A model generated the notes under the pieces. That model was given only the letters and a program-made list of their open reading frames with translations, did no database searches and had not been told where the DNA came from. From assembly GCA_018606805.1 (NCBI GenBank), contig JAGYWI010000012.1, positions 27,859 through 89,527 of the forward strand: DNA of 61,669 bases, in the 5' to 3' direction. Of the stretch, positions 26,612-35,087 are shown in pieces. The position numbers were made by a program, and so were the translations under genes. Each line of letters starts with the position of its first letter. Position 1 is the first letter of the stretch. The DNA comes from Candidatus Magnetomicrobium cryptolimnococcus. GTDB taxonomy: Bacteria; Nitrospirota; Thermodesulfovibrionia; Thermodesulfovibrionales; Magnetobacteriaceae.

Positions 26612-27655
26612 TTATTGTTTTACAATACCTTTCACAGATAACATAACAGCAATTGGTCTTGTAGTTTCAAACTTTGAAAGTACTATGTTGATTATAACCA
26701 TAATGGGTACGCATAAAAACATGCCAGTAACACCCCAGATGTTTCCCCATAAGGCTAATGAAATTATTATAACAAGTGGGCTTAGGTTTAAAGATTCTCC
26801 CATTAGTTTTGGTTCAAGCAGGTTGCCAAACACAAATTGCACTCCTGTTAAAGAAAGTAATACAATTAAAAAAGGGACAACGCTGCCAAACTGGACTATT
26901 GTTAAAATTGCAGGGAAAATTACCCCTGCGATAGAGCCAAAGGTTGGTATAAAATTTAAGAGAAAGATTAAAAATGCCCAAAAGGTCGCAAAATCAACAC
27001 CTACTAACAGTAGCACTATATAGCTTAGGAGACCTGTTAATATGCTTGATATTGTCTTAATTTTTATATAGGCGTTAATGTCTCTAGTTATGTTTGATAT
27101 TGTATTTTGTGCATTTTCATATCTTGCATTATCTGGAAAGAGCGCTCTAAGTTTACGGTCAAAGGTGTGAAATTCTAACAACAGCAAAAGCACATAAATA
27201 AATATCATACCAGTATAACCCACAATGGATTTAAGCATCCCGCCTATTCCAGAAAGTATTCCAGCAACATTTATAGCACCAAATATCTGTTCAAAATTGG
27301 GGAGTTCCGTTATTCCGTAATCGTTAAAAGTCTTTTGTACAAAAAACAGAAATGTTCGAAATTTAGCCTCATAATCCGGTGCTTGCCTTATTACGTTATT
27401 GACGTTATTGTTTATTAGAATTGTGAAAAGCCACAGAGCCCCGCCCATGGTAAACAATGAAAGCGTTATTGCCGCCCATTTAGGCATACGTTTTCCGCGA
27501 AATTTAATATTTTCATATTCTATTGCAATTATTATTATGATATACCATACTACAATGCTTATCACTAAGGGCAGAAGCATTGATTTGCCAATATGGAGCA
27601 CGTATAACACGAGGGCTAACAATATAGCGCTTGATGTTATGTTTAACATTCTCAT
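26612..27655 (-). CDS. AI-2E family transporter (PerM/YdiK type)
   Basis: 347 residues with eight or so membrane segments. Family motifs include YIKIKTISSILTGLLSY, WAFLIFLLNFIPTFGS and LEPKLMGESLNLSPLVIII. Members are inner-membrane exporters or channels; substrates range from autoinducer-2 to ions, so the solute is not predicted. It sits directly downstream of the tRNA on the map and reads toward it. Confidence 0.9.
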   Translation of the reverse strand: MRMLNITSSAILLALVLYVLHIGKSMLLPLVISIVVWYIIIIIAIEYENIKFRGKRMPKWAAITLSLFTMGGALWLFTILINNNVNNVIRQAPDYEAKFRTFLFFVQKTFNDYGITELPNFEQIFGAINVAGILSGIGGMLKSIVGYTGMIFIYVLLLLLEFHTFDRKLRALFPDNARYENAQNTISNITRDINAYIKIKTISSILTGLLSYIVLLLVGVDFATFWAFLIFLLNFIPTFGSIAGVIFPAILTIVQFGSVVPFLIVLLSLTGVQFVFGNLLEPKLMGESLNLSPLVIIISLALWGNIWGVTGMFLCVPIMVIINIVLSKFETTRPIAVMLSVKGIVKQ

Positions 27656-27762
27656 CGGAAGTAGTATATATATACCAATATATTAAAGTCTACAAAAATA
27701 ATTGGAACTTTTAAGCTTTTGTTATGTCTAACTGTGTAAACAATAAAAAAAGGAGGTTAAAT

Positions 27763-30240
27763 ATGAAAAGTAAATTGCTTTTAGTAGCTTTACTATCAGT
27801 GTTTGTGTTTTGTGTAAATATGTTCGTAATGCAAAATGGAGCCAATGGAGCCGATTCGGGTGATAAAACCCTGTCTCCGTATTTTTATGTAAAAAGTGAG
27901 GAGCCTGATATAGACCATTTTTCACTCAAATCTACCGACGTTTCAGTAAACATTGCCGGTGTTATTGCAGATGTTACGGTTACTCAGGTTTATAAAAATG
28001 AGGGAAAAAGACCACTTGAGACCATATATATTTTTCCAGCATCTGTGAGGGCTGCCGTCTATGCTATGAAAATGACTATCGGTGAGCGCACGATAACAGC
28101 TAAGATTAAAGAACGTGAGGCGGCTAGAAAGGAGTATGAAGAGGCAAAGGAGGCTGGTAAAAGTGCCTCACTACTTGAACAGCAAAGGCCAAACGTTTTT
28201 CAAATGAATGTTGCAAACATATTACCAGCAGACGAGATAACGGTTGAGTTAAAGTACACGGAACTTATGTTGCCAACCGATGGTGTTTATGAGTTTGTAT
28301 ATCCAACCGTTGTTGGCCCACGCTACGCTAATCAAATAGAATCGCAGGTGGCTGATAGTGAGAAATGGGTCAAAAACCCATACCTACATGAAGGTGAGAG
28401 CTCACCGACTACTTTTAACATTAACGTTAACCTGTCATCGGCACTCCCAATAAAAGAAATAACCATGCCATCGCATAAGACGGACGTAACTTATAGCGGC
28501 AAAGCTACGGCAAGTGTAGCCCTTGATAGTAGTGAAAAACAAGGCGGGAATCGGGATTTTATTGTAAAATACAGCCATAGTGGCGGTGCCATTGAATCCG
28601 GTCTTTTGCTTTATGAAGGTGGCGAGGAAAATTTTTTTCTCCTTATGGTTGAGCCACCAAAAAGTGTGGCACTTCAAGAAATACCAAGGCGTGAGTATAT
28701 TTTTGTTGTAGACGTTTCAGGCTCTATGCACGGCTTTCCCCTTGATACGGCAAAGGCACTGCTTAAGGATTTGATTGGAAATTTGAAAAGCACTGATATA
28801 TTCAATGTCCTGTTGTTTTCAGGAAGTGCCTCGGTTATGGCTGAAAAGTCGTTACCTGCAAATACAGAAAACATAAATAAGGCTATTGCCATTATAGATA
28901 ATCAAAGCGGAGGTGGCGGTACTGAATTAGTGCCAGCACTTAACAAGGCATTTAGCATAGAAGGTACTAAGGATTTTTCAAGGACTATTGTAGTTGTTAC
29001 TGATGGTTATGTAAATGTTGAAAAGGATACATTTGAGCTTATAAGAACGAATCTAGGCAAGGCAAACGTCTTTGCCTTTGGCATTGGCTCAAGTGTTAAC
29101 CGTTTACTTATTGATGGTATGGCAAGGGCTGGCAATGGTGAACCGTTTATTGTGCTCAATCCTAATGAGGCAAACGATAAGGCTCAAAAGCTGCGCAATA
29201 TTATAAAAACGCCTGTGCTTACTAATGTAAAAGTGGACTACAGTGCCTTCGATGCCTACGATGTTGAGCCGGTATCCATACCGGATGTGTTTACCAAGCG
29301 CCCAATTGTGGTTTTTGGCAAGTGGAAAGGCTCTAAGGATGGCTCTATAACTGTTAAGGGGTTAACTGGTACAAACAATTATGAAAATACAGTTAGTGTT
29401 AACAGTGTTAACGTTGATGAAAAAAACAGCGCCATTCGTTACCTTTGGGCAAGAAAACGTATTGAGTGCCTAGATGACTACAATAAGTTAAATGTTAGCG
29501 ATGAACGGGTAAAAGAAGTTACAGCGCTTGGTCTTAAGTATAATCTACTAACAGCATATACGTCCTTTGTTGCAGTGGATTCGGAGGTACGCCTTAAAGG
29601 TGATAGGGCTATAACTGTGAAACAGCCACTGCCACTTCCGGAGGGGGTGTCTGATTTAGCAGTAGGTGGTACTGACGGTCGTAGTTTAAGAAAAGGTATG
29701 ATGATGCCTGCCTCGCCTGCTGCAAAGTCTTTCCTTAAGACTGAGGCTGAAGTTGCTGCAGTACAGACAGAAGAATCAAAGCCAAAGGTAGCGCTACAAG
29801 AGACAACTAAAGTAGCTGTTGAAGGAAAAGAGCGAGAGGGCTTTGCTAATGAAAATGAGAAGCAGGATGATAAGGATAAGGAAGCATCGAAAGACAGTAT
29901 TGAGCAGCCATTAAATGTAGAAATAACTGACATTAAAATTTCAGGTAAAGTAGCCCAAAATGAAGTTAAAGATGCCATTGAAAAACATCTAAAGGGATTT
30001 AATAATTGTTATATTACTGCTAAAGCTAAAGGAAGGGCAGCTCAAGGTGAAATCATGTTTTATGTTGAAATTGATGAGGAAGGTAAACTTCTACAGGCAA
30101 ATGGTAGTGCTATTTCTGGAAATTTTAAAAACACTGGGATTTTACAATGTTTAATAGATACCGTAAAGAAGATAGAATTTCCTAAGTCTTCGGATGGTAC
30201 TAAGTTTACAATAAAATTTAAATTAAAATTAAAAATGTAG
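27763..30240 (+). CDS. Secreted VIT/VWA-domain protein with AgmX/PglI-type C-terminus
   Basis: 825 residues from ATG 27763, preceded by a strong AAAGGAGGTT. A signal peptide (residues 1-30) is followed by a VIT domain (STDVSVNIAGVIADVTVTQVY; FPASVRAAVYAM; EREAARKEYEEAKEAG), then a VWA domain with an intact MIDAS motif (VVDVSGSMHG). The region 650-730 is charged and of low complexity, and the last ~90 residues form an AgmX/PglI-like C-terminal domain (GKVAQNEVKDAIEK; GEIMFYVEIDEEGKL). The VIT-VWA pair resembles inter-alpha-trypsin-inhibitor heavy chains; bacterial versions are surface or periplasmic binding proteins. Its partner is not known. Confidence 0.9.
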   Translation: MKSKLLLVALLSVFVFCVNMFVMQNGANGADSGDKTLSPYFYVKSEEPDIDHFSLKSTDVSVNIAGVIADVTVTQVYKNEGKRPLETIYIFPASVRAAVYAMKMTIGERTITAKIKEREAARKEYEEAKEAGKSASLLEQQRPNVFQMNVANILPADEITVELKYTELMLPTDGVYEFVYPTVVGPRYANQIESQVADSEKWVKNPYLHEGESSPTTFNINVNLSSALPIKEITMPSHKTDVTYSGKATASVALDSSEKQGGNRDFIVKYSHSGGAIESGLLLYEGGEENFFLLMVEPPKSVALQEIPRREYIFVVDVSGSMHGFPLDTAKALLKDLIGNLKSTDIFNVLLFSGSASVMAEKSLPANTENINKAIAIIDNQSGGGGTELVPALNKAFSIEGTKDFSRTIVVVTDGYVNVEKDTFELIRTNLGKANVFAFGIGSSVNRLLIDGMARAGNGEPFIVLNPNEANDKAQKLRNIIKTPVLTNVKVDYSAFDAYDVEPVSIPDVFTKRPIVVFGKWKGSKDGSITVKGLTGTNNYENTVSVNSVNVDEKNSAIRYLWARKRIECLDDYNKLNVSDERVKEVTALGLKYNLLTAYTSFVAVDSEVRLKGDRAITVKQPLPLPEGVSDLAVGGTDGRSLRKGMMMPASPAAKSFLKTEAEVAAVQTEESKPKVALQETTKVAVEGKEREGFANENEKQDDKDKEASKDSIEQPLNVEITDIKISGKVAQNEVKDAIEKHLKGFNNCYITAKAKGRAAQGEIMFYVEIDEEGKLLQANGSAISGNFKNTGILQCLIDTVKKIEFPKSSDGTKFTIKFKLKLKM

Positions 30241-30246
30241 CAAAGG

Positions 30247-30375
30247 ACACAAAGTGTAGATAATAAAATAGGGCAGACACTCGAAAGGTCTGCCCCTACG
30301 ATACCCGTATTTTTGTGGGGGCGAACCTAGGGGTAAGCCCTTAATTTTGTACCTATTAAATCAAAATGCGCTATA
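30247..30375. repeat. MITE-like element, right half complete
   Basis: From ACACAAAGTGTAG it runs through the hairpin GGGCAGAC-ACTCGAAAG-GTCTGCCC (30271-30295) to the right terminal repeat CCTATTAAATC then AATGCGCTATA at 30375. The left terminal repeat is missing, replaced by the 3' end of the VIT/VWA gene. The right end overlaps the upstream region of the next gene, so it may supply promoter sequence. Confidence 0.75.
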
Positions 30376-30392
30376 TTATAAAAGGAAAACAG

Positions 30393-31034
30393 ATGAAAGA
30401 GCTTTTAGTGGCTATTTATCAAAAAATGTATGAAGTCTTAGGTGCTCAACGTTGGTGGCCAGGGGAAACACAAATGGAGGTGGCAATTGGTGCTATTTTA
30501 ACGCAAAATACGGCTTGGTCTAATGTTGAAAAGGCTATTTATAATTTAAAACAAAAGGTACCCCTTGATGCCTTTAAAATAAACGCACTACTTGATGCTG
30601 AGCTGGCGGAGTTAATAAAACCAACTGGCTATTATAATATTAAGGCAAAACGGTTGAAAACCTTTTTATTCTATCTTATTGAAACCTATGATGGCAGCAT
30701 GGAAAACATGCAAAACGTGGATACTGCAAGTCTAAGGGAGGAGCTTTTAAACGTGAAAGGGGTTGGAGCTGAGACGGCTGACTCCATATTACTCTATGCG
30801 CTGGAAAGACCGGTTTTTGTTATTGATGCCTATACAAAACGCATACTTTCAAGGCACAAAGTACTTGCGTATAAGATGCCATACGAGGATTTTCAAGACC
30901 TGTTTCATAGTAATCTTTCACCTGATGTTGAGCTATATAATGAATACCACGCACTTTTTGTAAATGTAGGAAAAAATTTTTGTAAAACTGCTAATCCTAA
31001 GTGCACAGTTTGTCCATTGGCTAAGTTTTTATAA
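30393..31034 (+). CDS. Endonuclease III-related DNA glycosylase (HhH-GPD, MagIII-like)
   Basis: 213 residues from ATG 30393 (a start at 30366 lies inside the MITE terminal repeat). The protein has the HhH-GPD fold: AIGAILTQNTAWSNVEKAI, the helix-hairpin-helix LLNVKGVGAETADSIL, and the catalytic Asp in VIDAYTKR. Glu replaces the catalytic Lys of true endonuclease III (GVGxET instead of GVGxKT), so it is a monofunctional glycosylase; GAQRWWPG fits the 3-methyladenine MagIII group. The C-terminal iron-sulphur motif has three cysteines (CKTANPKCTVC) and then stops, lacking the fourth. Role: excision of damaged bases. Confidence 0.85.
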   Translation: MKELLVAIYQKMYEVLGAQRWWPGETQMEVAIGAILTQNTAWSNVEKAIYNLKQKVPLDAFKINALLDAELAELIKPTGYYNIKAKRLKTFLFYLIETYDGSMENMQNVDTASLREELLNVKGVGAETADSILLYALERPVFVIDAYTKRILSRHKVLAYKMPYEDFQDLFHSNLSPDVELYNEYHALFVNVGKNFCKTANPKCTVCPLAKFL

Positions 31035-31044
31035 ACCTAAGACA

Positions 31045-31611
31045 TCAATAAATATTGTCAAATATATCGTTTATATCAATACAAAGCCCCTCTATAATTT
31101 TCGATTGAATAAATCCTGTACCTTCAGCAATGGAAAAAAGCTTATATTTATCACCGTCAAGACACAGCACTTCAATAGTTTTAAGTTCCGGTATAACTAT
31201 CCAATACTCTTGAACCTTATACCGTTCGTATATATCTTTTTTGGTTATCGTATCTTTAACTACTGAGCCAGTAGAGACAATTTCGCACACCATGTCTGGG
31301 ACACCGCGTATCCAGTCTTGGTCTATGTTTACATTATCTTTTTTAATAAACAATAGGTCTGGTTGCAAGCGGTTGATTCCCTCTTCAAGAATAACATCAA
31401 GAGGGGAATAGTACAACCGCCCTAACTTATACTTTTCTATATACTGACGTATAACGTAGTACAGGTTGCCACTAATATTTTGATGTTTCCCAAAGGGACT
31501 AGGTCCCATAGTTATCTCTCCATTGATTATTTCTGTTAAATCCAAGTCTTCATCTAAAGGCATTGATAGTGGGTTTTGTGAGCTATTGTTTTTACTTAAT
31601 TGGCTTTTCAT
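31045..31611 (-). CDS. Uma2-family putative restriction endonuclease
   Basis: 188 residues from ATG 31611; upstream start at 31647 is possible but less like the family. Motifs of the PD-(D/E)XK Uma2 (DUF820) family are present: EIINGEITMGPSP near the N-terminus, LQPDLLFI, and PDMVCEIVS followed by DTITKKDIYERYKVQEYWIV. These genes are common in many copies in some genomes and are often of unknown target. It is convergent with the glycosylase gene, 10 bp away. Confidence 0.88.
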   Translation of the reverse strand: MKSQLSKNNSSQNPLSMPLDEDLDLTEIINGEITMGPSPFGKHQNISGNLYYVIRQYIEKYKLGRLYYSPLDVILEEGINRLQPDLLFIKKDNVNIDQDWIRGVPDMVCEIVSTGSVVKDTITKKDIYERYKVQEYWIVIPELKTIEVLCLDGDKYKLFSIAEGTGFIQSKIIEGLCIDINDIFDNIY

Positions 31612-31680
31612 AGTAATATTTTTGACATACGTAAGTTGATTTGTCAAGATTATTTTGGAGGTTAAAATTTTATAAACGGT

Positions 31681-31709
31681 TGTAACCTTATTAGTAATGT
31701 CTGCGTCTT
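31681..31709 (+). promoter_or_regulatory. Predicted ECF-sigma-type promoter (autoregulation)
   Basis: TGTAACC (31681-31687), a 16-bp spacer and CGTCTT (31704-31709) match the layout of promoters used by extracytoplasmic-function sigma factors (a -35 with AAC and a -10 with CGTC). It lies 45 bp before the sigma gene, so the factor probably activates its own operon. Confidence 0.65.
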
Positions 31710-31753
31710 ACATATAGTATAAAAGATGATACTAAGTCATGGAGAGCTAAAAG

Positions 31754-32446
31754 ATGAAATTAAGGGCAAGTGATTTTTCTATTATACCTGAAGTACAAGC
31801 AGGTAATTTATATTGTACTAATTTGATGAAAAAAATCACCGGGTTATTTTTATCACAAGAAACTCAAACTACCAATGTTATAAGTGAAGTTAACGTAACA
31901 GATGCAATGTTTATAAAAGCAGCATTATCAGGCGACGATGAGGCATATACGGAACTGGTTAAACGTCATAAGCGAAAGGTTTTTAGCATTGCCTCACGTT
32001 TTCTGTACGACGATTATGAGCTTGATGACGTTTGCCAGGAAACGTTTATAAAGGCATACCAAAATTTAGCAAAATATAGGGCTGATGCGCCTTTTGAGCA
32101 TTGGTTGTCTAAAATTACAGTGCGTTGTTGTTATGATGCACTAAGAAAAAGGAGGAAAAGAGGGGATGAGATTTCAATTGAAGATGCCCAGCTATTGGTA
32201 AAAACAAGAGATTGTGAACGTACCTATGTAATTAAGGAGGCATACAGACAACTGTATCGGGCACTGGAAGAGCTGTCGCCAAAGGACAAGATGATAATTA
32301 TACTGCTTGAACTTGAGGAAAAATCAGTACAAGAGGTGGCAAGCTTAACCGGCTGGAGTACGACAAACGTAAAAGTACGTGCTTTTAGGGCACGTTTGAG
32401 GCTTAAGAGATATTTGGAGGGGAATTATGAAAAGACAAAAAAATAA
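31754..32446 (+). CDS. ECF-type RNA polymerase sigma factor
   Basis: 230 residues with GGAGAG before the ATG. After a ~50-residue N-terminal extension come sigma region 2 (SGDDEAYTELVKRH; DVCQETFIKAYQNL; APFEHWLSKI) and region 4 (LEELSPKDKMIIIL then VQEVASLTGWSTTNVKVRAFRARLRLKRYLEG). It would direct polymerase to stress promoters and is followed, with a 20-bp overlap, by a likely membrane anti-sigma factor. Confidence 0.92.
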   Translation: MKLRASDFSIIPEVQAGNLYCTNLMKKITGLFLSQETQTTNVISEVNVTDAMFIKAALSGDDEAYTELVKRHKRKVFSIASRFLYDDYELDDVCQETFIKAYQNLAKYRADAPFEHWLSKITVRCCYDALRKRRKRGDEISIEDAQLLVKTRDCERTYVIKEAYRQLYRALEELSPKDKMIIILLELEEKSVQEVASLTGWSTTNVKVRAFRARLRLKRYLEGNYEKTKK

Positions 32447-32738
32447 AAAATTAGAAGACTTATTCTCCAAAGTACGTACCATAAGACGCGATACTGCAAT
32501 GATAGAGCATGGGTTTGAAGTACGTCTAAAGGTGCGCATGCAAAACCAAACAGAAGAAGTGTTGCCGTTATTTGGATGGTCGTGGCGACTTATGCCGTTA
32601 TTTGTTGCTGTTGTTGTTTTATTTAGTATCGTGGGATTTACTCTTGGGCAAAACCAAGGTGAATATTCACACATTGCGTCATTTAGTAATTTTGAAAAGA
32701 CAGTACTATTAAGCTATATGATGGAGGATAAAAAATGA
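32427..32738 (+). CDS. Small single-helix membrane protein, probable anti-sigma factor
   Basis: 103 residues. A basic N-terminal segment (KKLEDLFSKVRTIRRDTAM) precedes one membrane helix (about 52-70) and a short outside tail. No zinc-anti-sigma HxxxCxxC motif is visible. Position between an ECF sigma factor and a periplasmic CpxP-like protein, with overlaps on both sides (20 and 4 bp), suggests an anti-sigma factor that holds the sigma at the membrane (inference). Confidence 0.7.
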   Translation: MKRQKNKKLEDLFSKVRTIRRDTAMIEHGFEVRLKVRMQNQTEEVLPLFGWSWRLMPLFVAVVVLFSIVGFTLGQNQGEYSHIASFSNFEKTVLLSYMMEDKK

Positions 32739-33124
32739 AATACTGGAGGGGAATTGTCGGTGTAATTGTGGTGTTTTTTCTTGGGATTATCCTTGGTGTT
32801 ATAGTAAGTCATATAGTATGCGATAACAAGATGCATAAGTTTATGGTTGGCGGTCCCCCTGATGATATGCACAACATGATTATTAAACAAATGACAAGAG
32901 AATTAGAGCTGGATACAAAACAAACGGAACAAATGCAGTTAATCATGCAGGATATGCACAAGGAAATGAAGGCGTTTCATGAGCAGTTTTTTCCACAAAT
33001 TAAGAAGATTGTAGATGAGGCTGACAATAAAACGCTCTCTATTTTACGCCCTGAACAAAAAGAGAAATTTCAGGACATGATTAACAAACGGAAAGAGCGG
33101 GAGGAACGTATGTGGAGGAGGTGA
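32735..33124 (+). CDS. Spy/CpxP-like periplasmic protein
   Basis: 129 residues with an N-terminal membrane anchor (residues 7-28) and a periplasmic helical domain rich in Met, His, Gln and Glu (QMTRELELDTKQTEQMQ; LRPEQKEKFQDMINKRKERE). The LxxEQ-type helices are typical of Spy/CpxP and heavy-metal-resistance periplasmic sensors. As the third gene of the ECF operon it may sense envelope or metal stress and keep the anti-sigma factor in place. Confidence 0.75.
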   Translation: MKYWRGIVGVIVVFFLGIILGVIVSHIVCDNKMHKFMVGGPPDDMHNMIIKQMTRELELDTKQTEQMQLIMQDMHKEMKAFHEQFFPQIKKIVDEADNKTLSILRPEQKEKFQDMINKRKEREERMWRR

Positions 33125-33255
33125 TTTTCATGAATACTTTTATATAAGTATTAACCATGAATTAAAATTTATATTACGTTATTTAACGTAATTGTTTAAA
33201 AACCAAAAAACTTAACTTAATGTATTTAAAAAATTAACGTTTAGGGAGGTTAGCA

Positions 33256-33981
33256 ATGATTAGCAGCGCTAGTAGTAGTTTAGATAGCTATATAAACAGT
33301 CTGGGAAGTAGTACAGTTCGTAAAAGAAGTTCAGAGGATATGTTTAAAAAGGTAGACAGCGACTCTGATGGCACTATCAATAAAGATGAACTATCGGCTA
33401 TGGCTAAAAAAGTATCAGATGAAACCGGCGTTACACTTGACATAAGTAGTGCCATAACAAACTATGATGCAGATGGCGACGGTGGCTTAAGTCAAGAAGA
33501 AATGGATAGTTTTATGAAAGATAACGCACCACGTCCATCAGGTGCTGGTGGCCCAAAGACACCGCAGGGGATGTTTAAACAAGTAGATAGTGATTCCGAT
33601 GGTGTTATCAACGAAGAAGAACTTACGGCTATGGCTGAAAATATGTCAAGTGAGATGGGTGTTAGTCTTGATGTTAGTAACGCTATCTCTGATTATGATG
33701 CAGATGGCGATGGCGGCCTAAATGAAGAAGAAATGGACAGCTTTATGAAGGATAATGCGCCTAAGCCACCAGATAACAACACTAATAAAGCCGTTTTTTC
33801 ATACGGAACAAACATGAATGAAGAGCAGTTGTCATCTTTATTAGATTTACTTAATAGTAATAATTCAAGTAGTAGTGATGACTCTACAAACACAACAACA
33901 TCGTCATCACCATCATATGATCTTACAGCAATACTGAGCAGTATTTTAAGCAACCAATCAACGGTTAGTTTGGTAGCATAA
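33256..33981 (+). CDS. EF-hand calcium-binding protein with internal duplication
   Basis: 241 residues. Four EF-hand loops are visible: DSDSDGTINKDE, DADGDGGLSQEE, DSDSDGVINEEE and DADGDGGLNEEE, each with calcium-ligand Asp/Glu at positions 1, 3, 5 and 12. They arose from duplication of a two-hand unit of about 84 residues (compare AMAKKVSDETGVTLD and AMAENMSSEMGVSLD). The C-terminus is Ser/Asn/Thr-rich and low in complexity. No signal peptide is clear. GGGAGG precedes ATG 33256. Likely a calmodulin-like calcium sensor or buffer. Confidence 0.9.
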   Translation: MISSASSSLDSYINSLGSSTVRKRSSEDMFKKVDSDSDGTINKDELSAMAKKVSDETGVTLDISSAITNYDADGDGGLSQEEMDSFMKDNAPRPSGAGGPKTPQGMFKQVDSDSDGVINEEELTAMAENMSSEMGVSLDVSNAISDYDADGDGGLNEEEMDSFMKDNAPKPPDNNTNKAVFSYGTNMNEEQLSSLLDLLNSNNSSSSDDSTNTTTSSSPSYDLTAILSSILSNQSTVSLVA

Positions 33982-34015
33982 AAATAATAGGGCTTAATTT
34001 TCATAATAACCTGAT

Positions 34016-34048
34016 AGGGGAAGATGTGTTTATCTTCCCCTTTATTTT
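34016..34048 (+). terminator. Rho-independent terminator after the EF-hand gene
   Basis: AGGGGAAGAT (34016-34025), a six-base loop and ATCTTCCCCT (34032-34041) form a 10-bp perfect stem followed by the T-rich TTATTTT. It lies 35 bases after the EF-hand stop codon. Confidence 0.9.
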
Positions 34049-34096
34049 AGGGGAAACCCTTTTCAAGAAAAAATTTTTTCCCATATAATATATTTT

Positions 34097-34237
34097 CTAT
34101 TTGTGAATAGAATTGTCGCATTTACAACCCGAAGAACAAGATACACAGCCTCCCTTACTTTTCTTAAATGTCCTGTAAAGTATATATATAACCCCACTAA
34201 ATATTAATGTCATTAACGACACATCTATAACGCTCAT
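34097..34237 (-). CDS. FeoB-associated Cys-rich membrane protein
   Basis: 46 residues from ATG 34237, with AAGGAG eight bases upstream. One membrane helix (about residues 3-21) is followed by a basic segment and the cysteine cluster GGCVSCSSGCKCD, the pattern of the small FeoB-associated membrane family that accompanies ferrous iron uptake. FeoB itself is not in this window. The gene lies just downstream of, and on the same strand as, the Fur-family regulator, so the pair may be co-transcribed. Confidence 0.8.
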   Translation of the reverse strand: MSVIDVSLMTLIFSGVIYILYRTFKKSKGGCVSCSSGCKCDNSIHK

Positions 34238-34288
34238 ATTGTTTTCTCCTTCCATACTAATGATTAACATTTCAAATAGGTTAACTCC

Positions 34289-34741
34289 CTATTTTGCCTT
34301 ACATTTGGTACAAACTCCATACAAATCCATCTTGTGGGCTACTAGCGTGTAGCCATATTTAGTAGCTATGACTTCCTGTAGTTGTTCTATAGTTTCATCT
34401 TCAAACTCTTCCATAGTACCGCAACCAATGCAAATTATGTGGTCATGGTGTTCTTTTTCATATATTCTTTCGTAACGTTTAATACCATCTCCAAAATTTT
34501 CTTCTCTTGCAACCCCTATAAAGACAAGCAGTTTAAGCATCCTGTACACAGTTGCAAGCCCTATACTTTTATCTATTGCTAACACCTTAGCATATAACTC
34601 CTCTGATGATACGTGTTTTGAGCTTTTTAAAAACTCCTCAATGATAATCTCGCGCTGTTTGGTCATTCTTAATTTATTTTTCTTTATATATTCCTCTATG
34701 GTCTTCTTTATGTCGCCATTATTTACGATATTGATAGTCAT
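34289..34741 (-). CDS. fur: Ferric uptake regulator family repressor (Fur)
   Basis: 150 residues from ATG 34741; an ATG at 34771 would add ten. Helix-turn-helix region: MTKQREIIIEEFLKS then SIGLATVYRMLKLLVFIGV. Metal-site features are the YEKEHHDHIICIGCGTMEEF segment (HHDH and CxxC) and the final CTKC cluster, the structural zinc site. Fur senses Fe2+ and represses iron-uptake genes. The start codon lies inside a Fur-box-like sequence, so it probably controls itself. PerR or Zur are possible, but the HHDHxxC pattern and context with a FeoB-associated gene favour Fur. Confidence 0.88.
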   Translation of the reverse strand: MTINIVNNGDIKKTIEEYIKKNKLRMTKQREIIIEEFLKSSKHVSSEELYAKVLAIDKSIGLATVYRMLKLLVFIGVAREENFGDGIKRYERIYEKEHHDHIICIGCGTMEEFEDETIEQLQEVIATKYGYTLVAHKMDLYGVCTKCKAK

Positions 34742-34778
34742 TATCAATAATGATAGCTGAAATATATACATTTGTCAA
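34732..34778 (-). promoter_or_regulatory. Fur promoter with overlapping Fur box
   Basis: On the minus strand a perfect -35 TTGACA (34773-34778), a 17-bp spacer and -10 TATCAT (34750-34755) drive fur. The 7-1-7 palindrome TGATAGTCATTATCA (34732-34746) overlaps the start region. If the ATG at 34741 is right, the transcript would begin within a few bases of the start codon, so it could be leaderless. Confidence 0.65.
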
Positions 34779-35087
34779 GTACTGTAAATATAATTTGTAA
34801 AAATCACCTTTTTTAAAATCTCTATTTATTTTTTTTTCGTTTTTATGATAACCTTAATTTATACGTGTTTTCAGAAAAATCCTTTTTATAATGTTTTTTT
34901 TGTTAAGTGTTCCTGTTTATAATATTATATTTTTTGCGGTGTATTTGCCTTAATATGGGGTATATTAGTATCATAATTAGGAGGTGATAACCAAGAAATT
35001 AATTTGTTTATGCACTAGGGATAAAAGAGGTATGTATTTCAGTGGGGTTAAGTTGTTAATATTATTTAAAATTTAAGGAGGCATTTG
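34779..35087. other. AT-rich divergent intergenic region
   Basis: About 310 bases between fur and the Cys-rich repeat protein. I see no gene. A strong ribosome site (AAGGAGG at 35075-35081) ends the interval. Promoter elements for the rightward gene cannot be chosen safely among many A/T runs. Confidence 0.4.
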
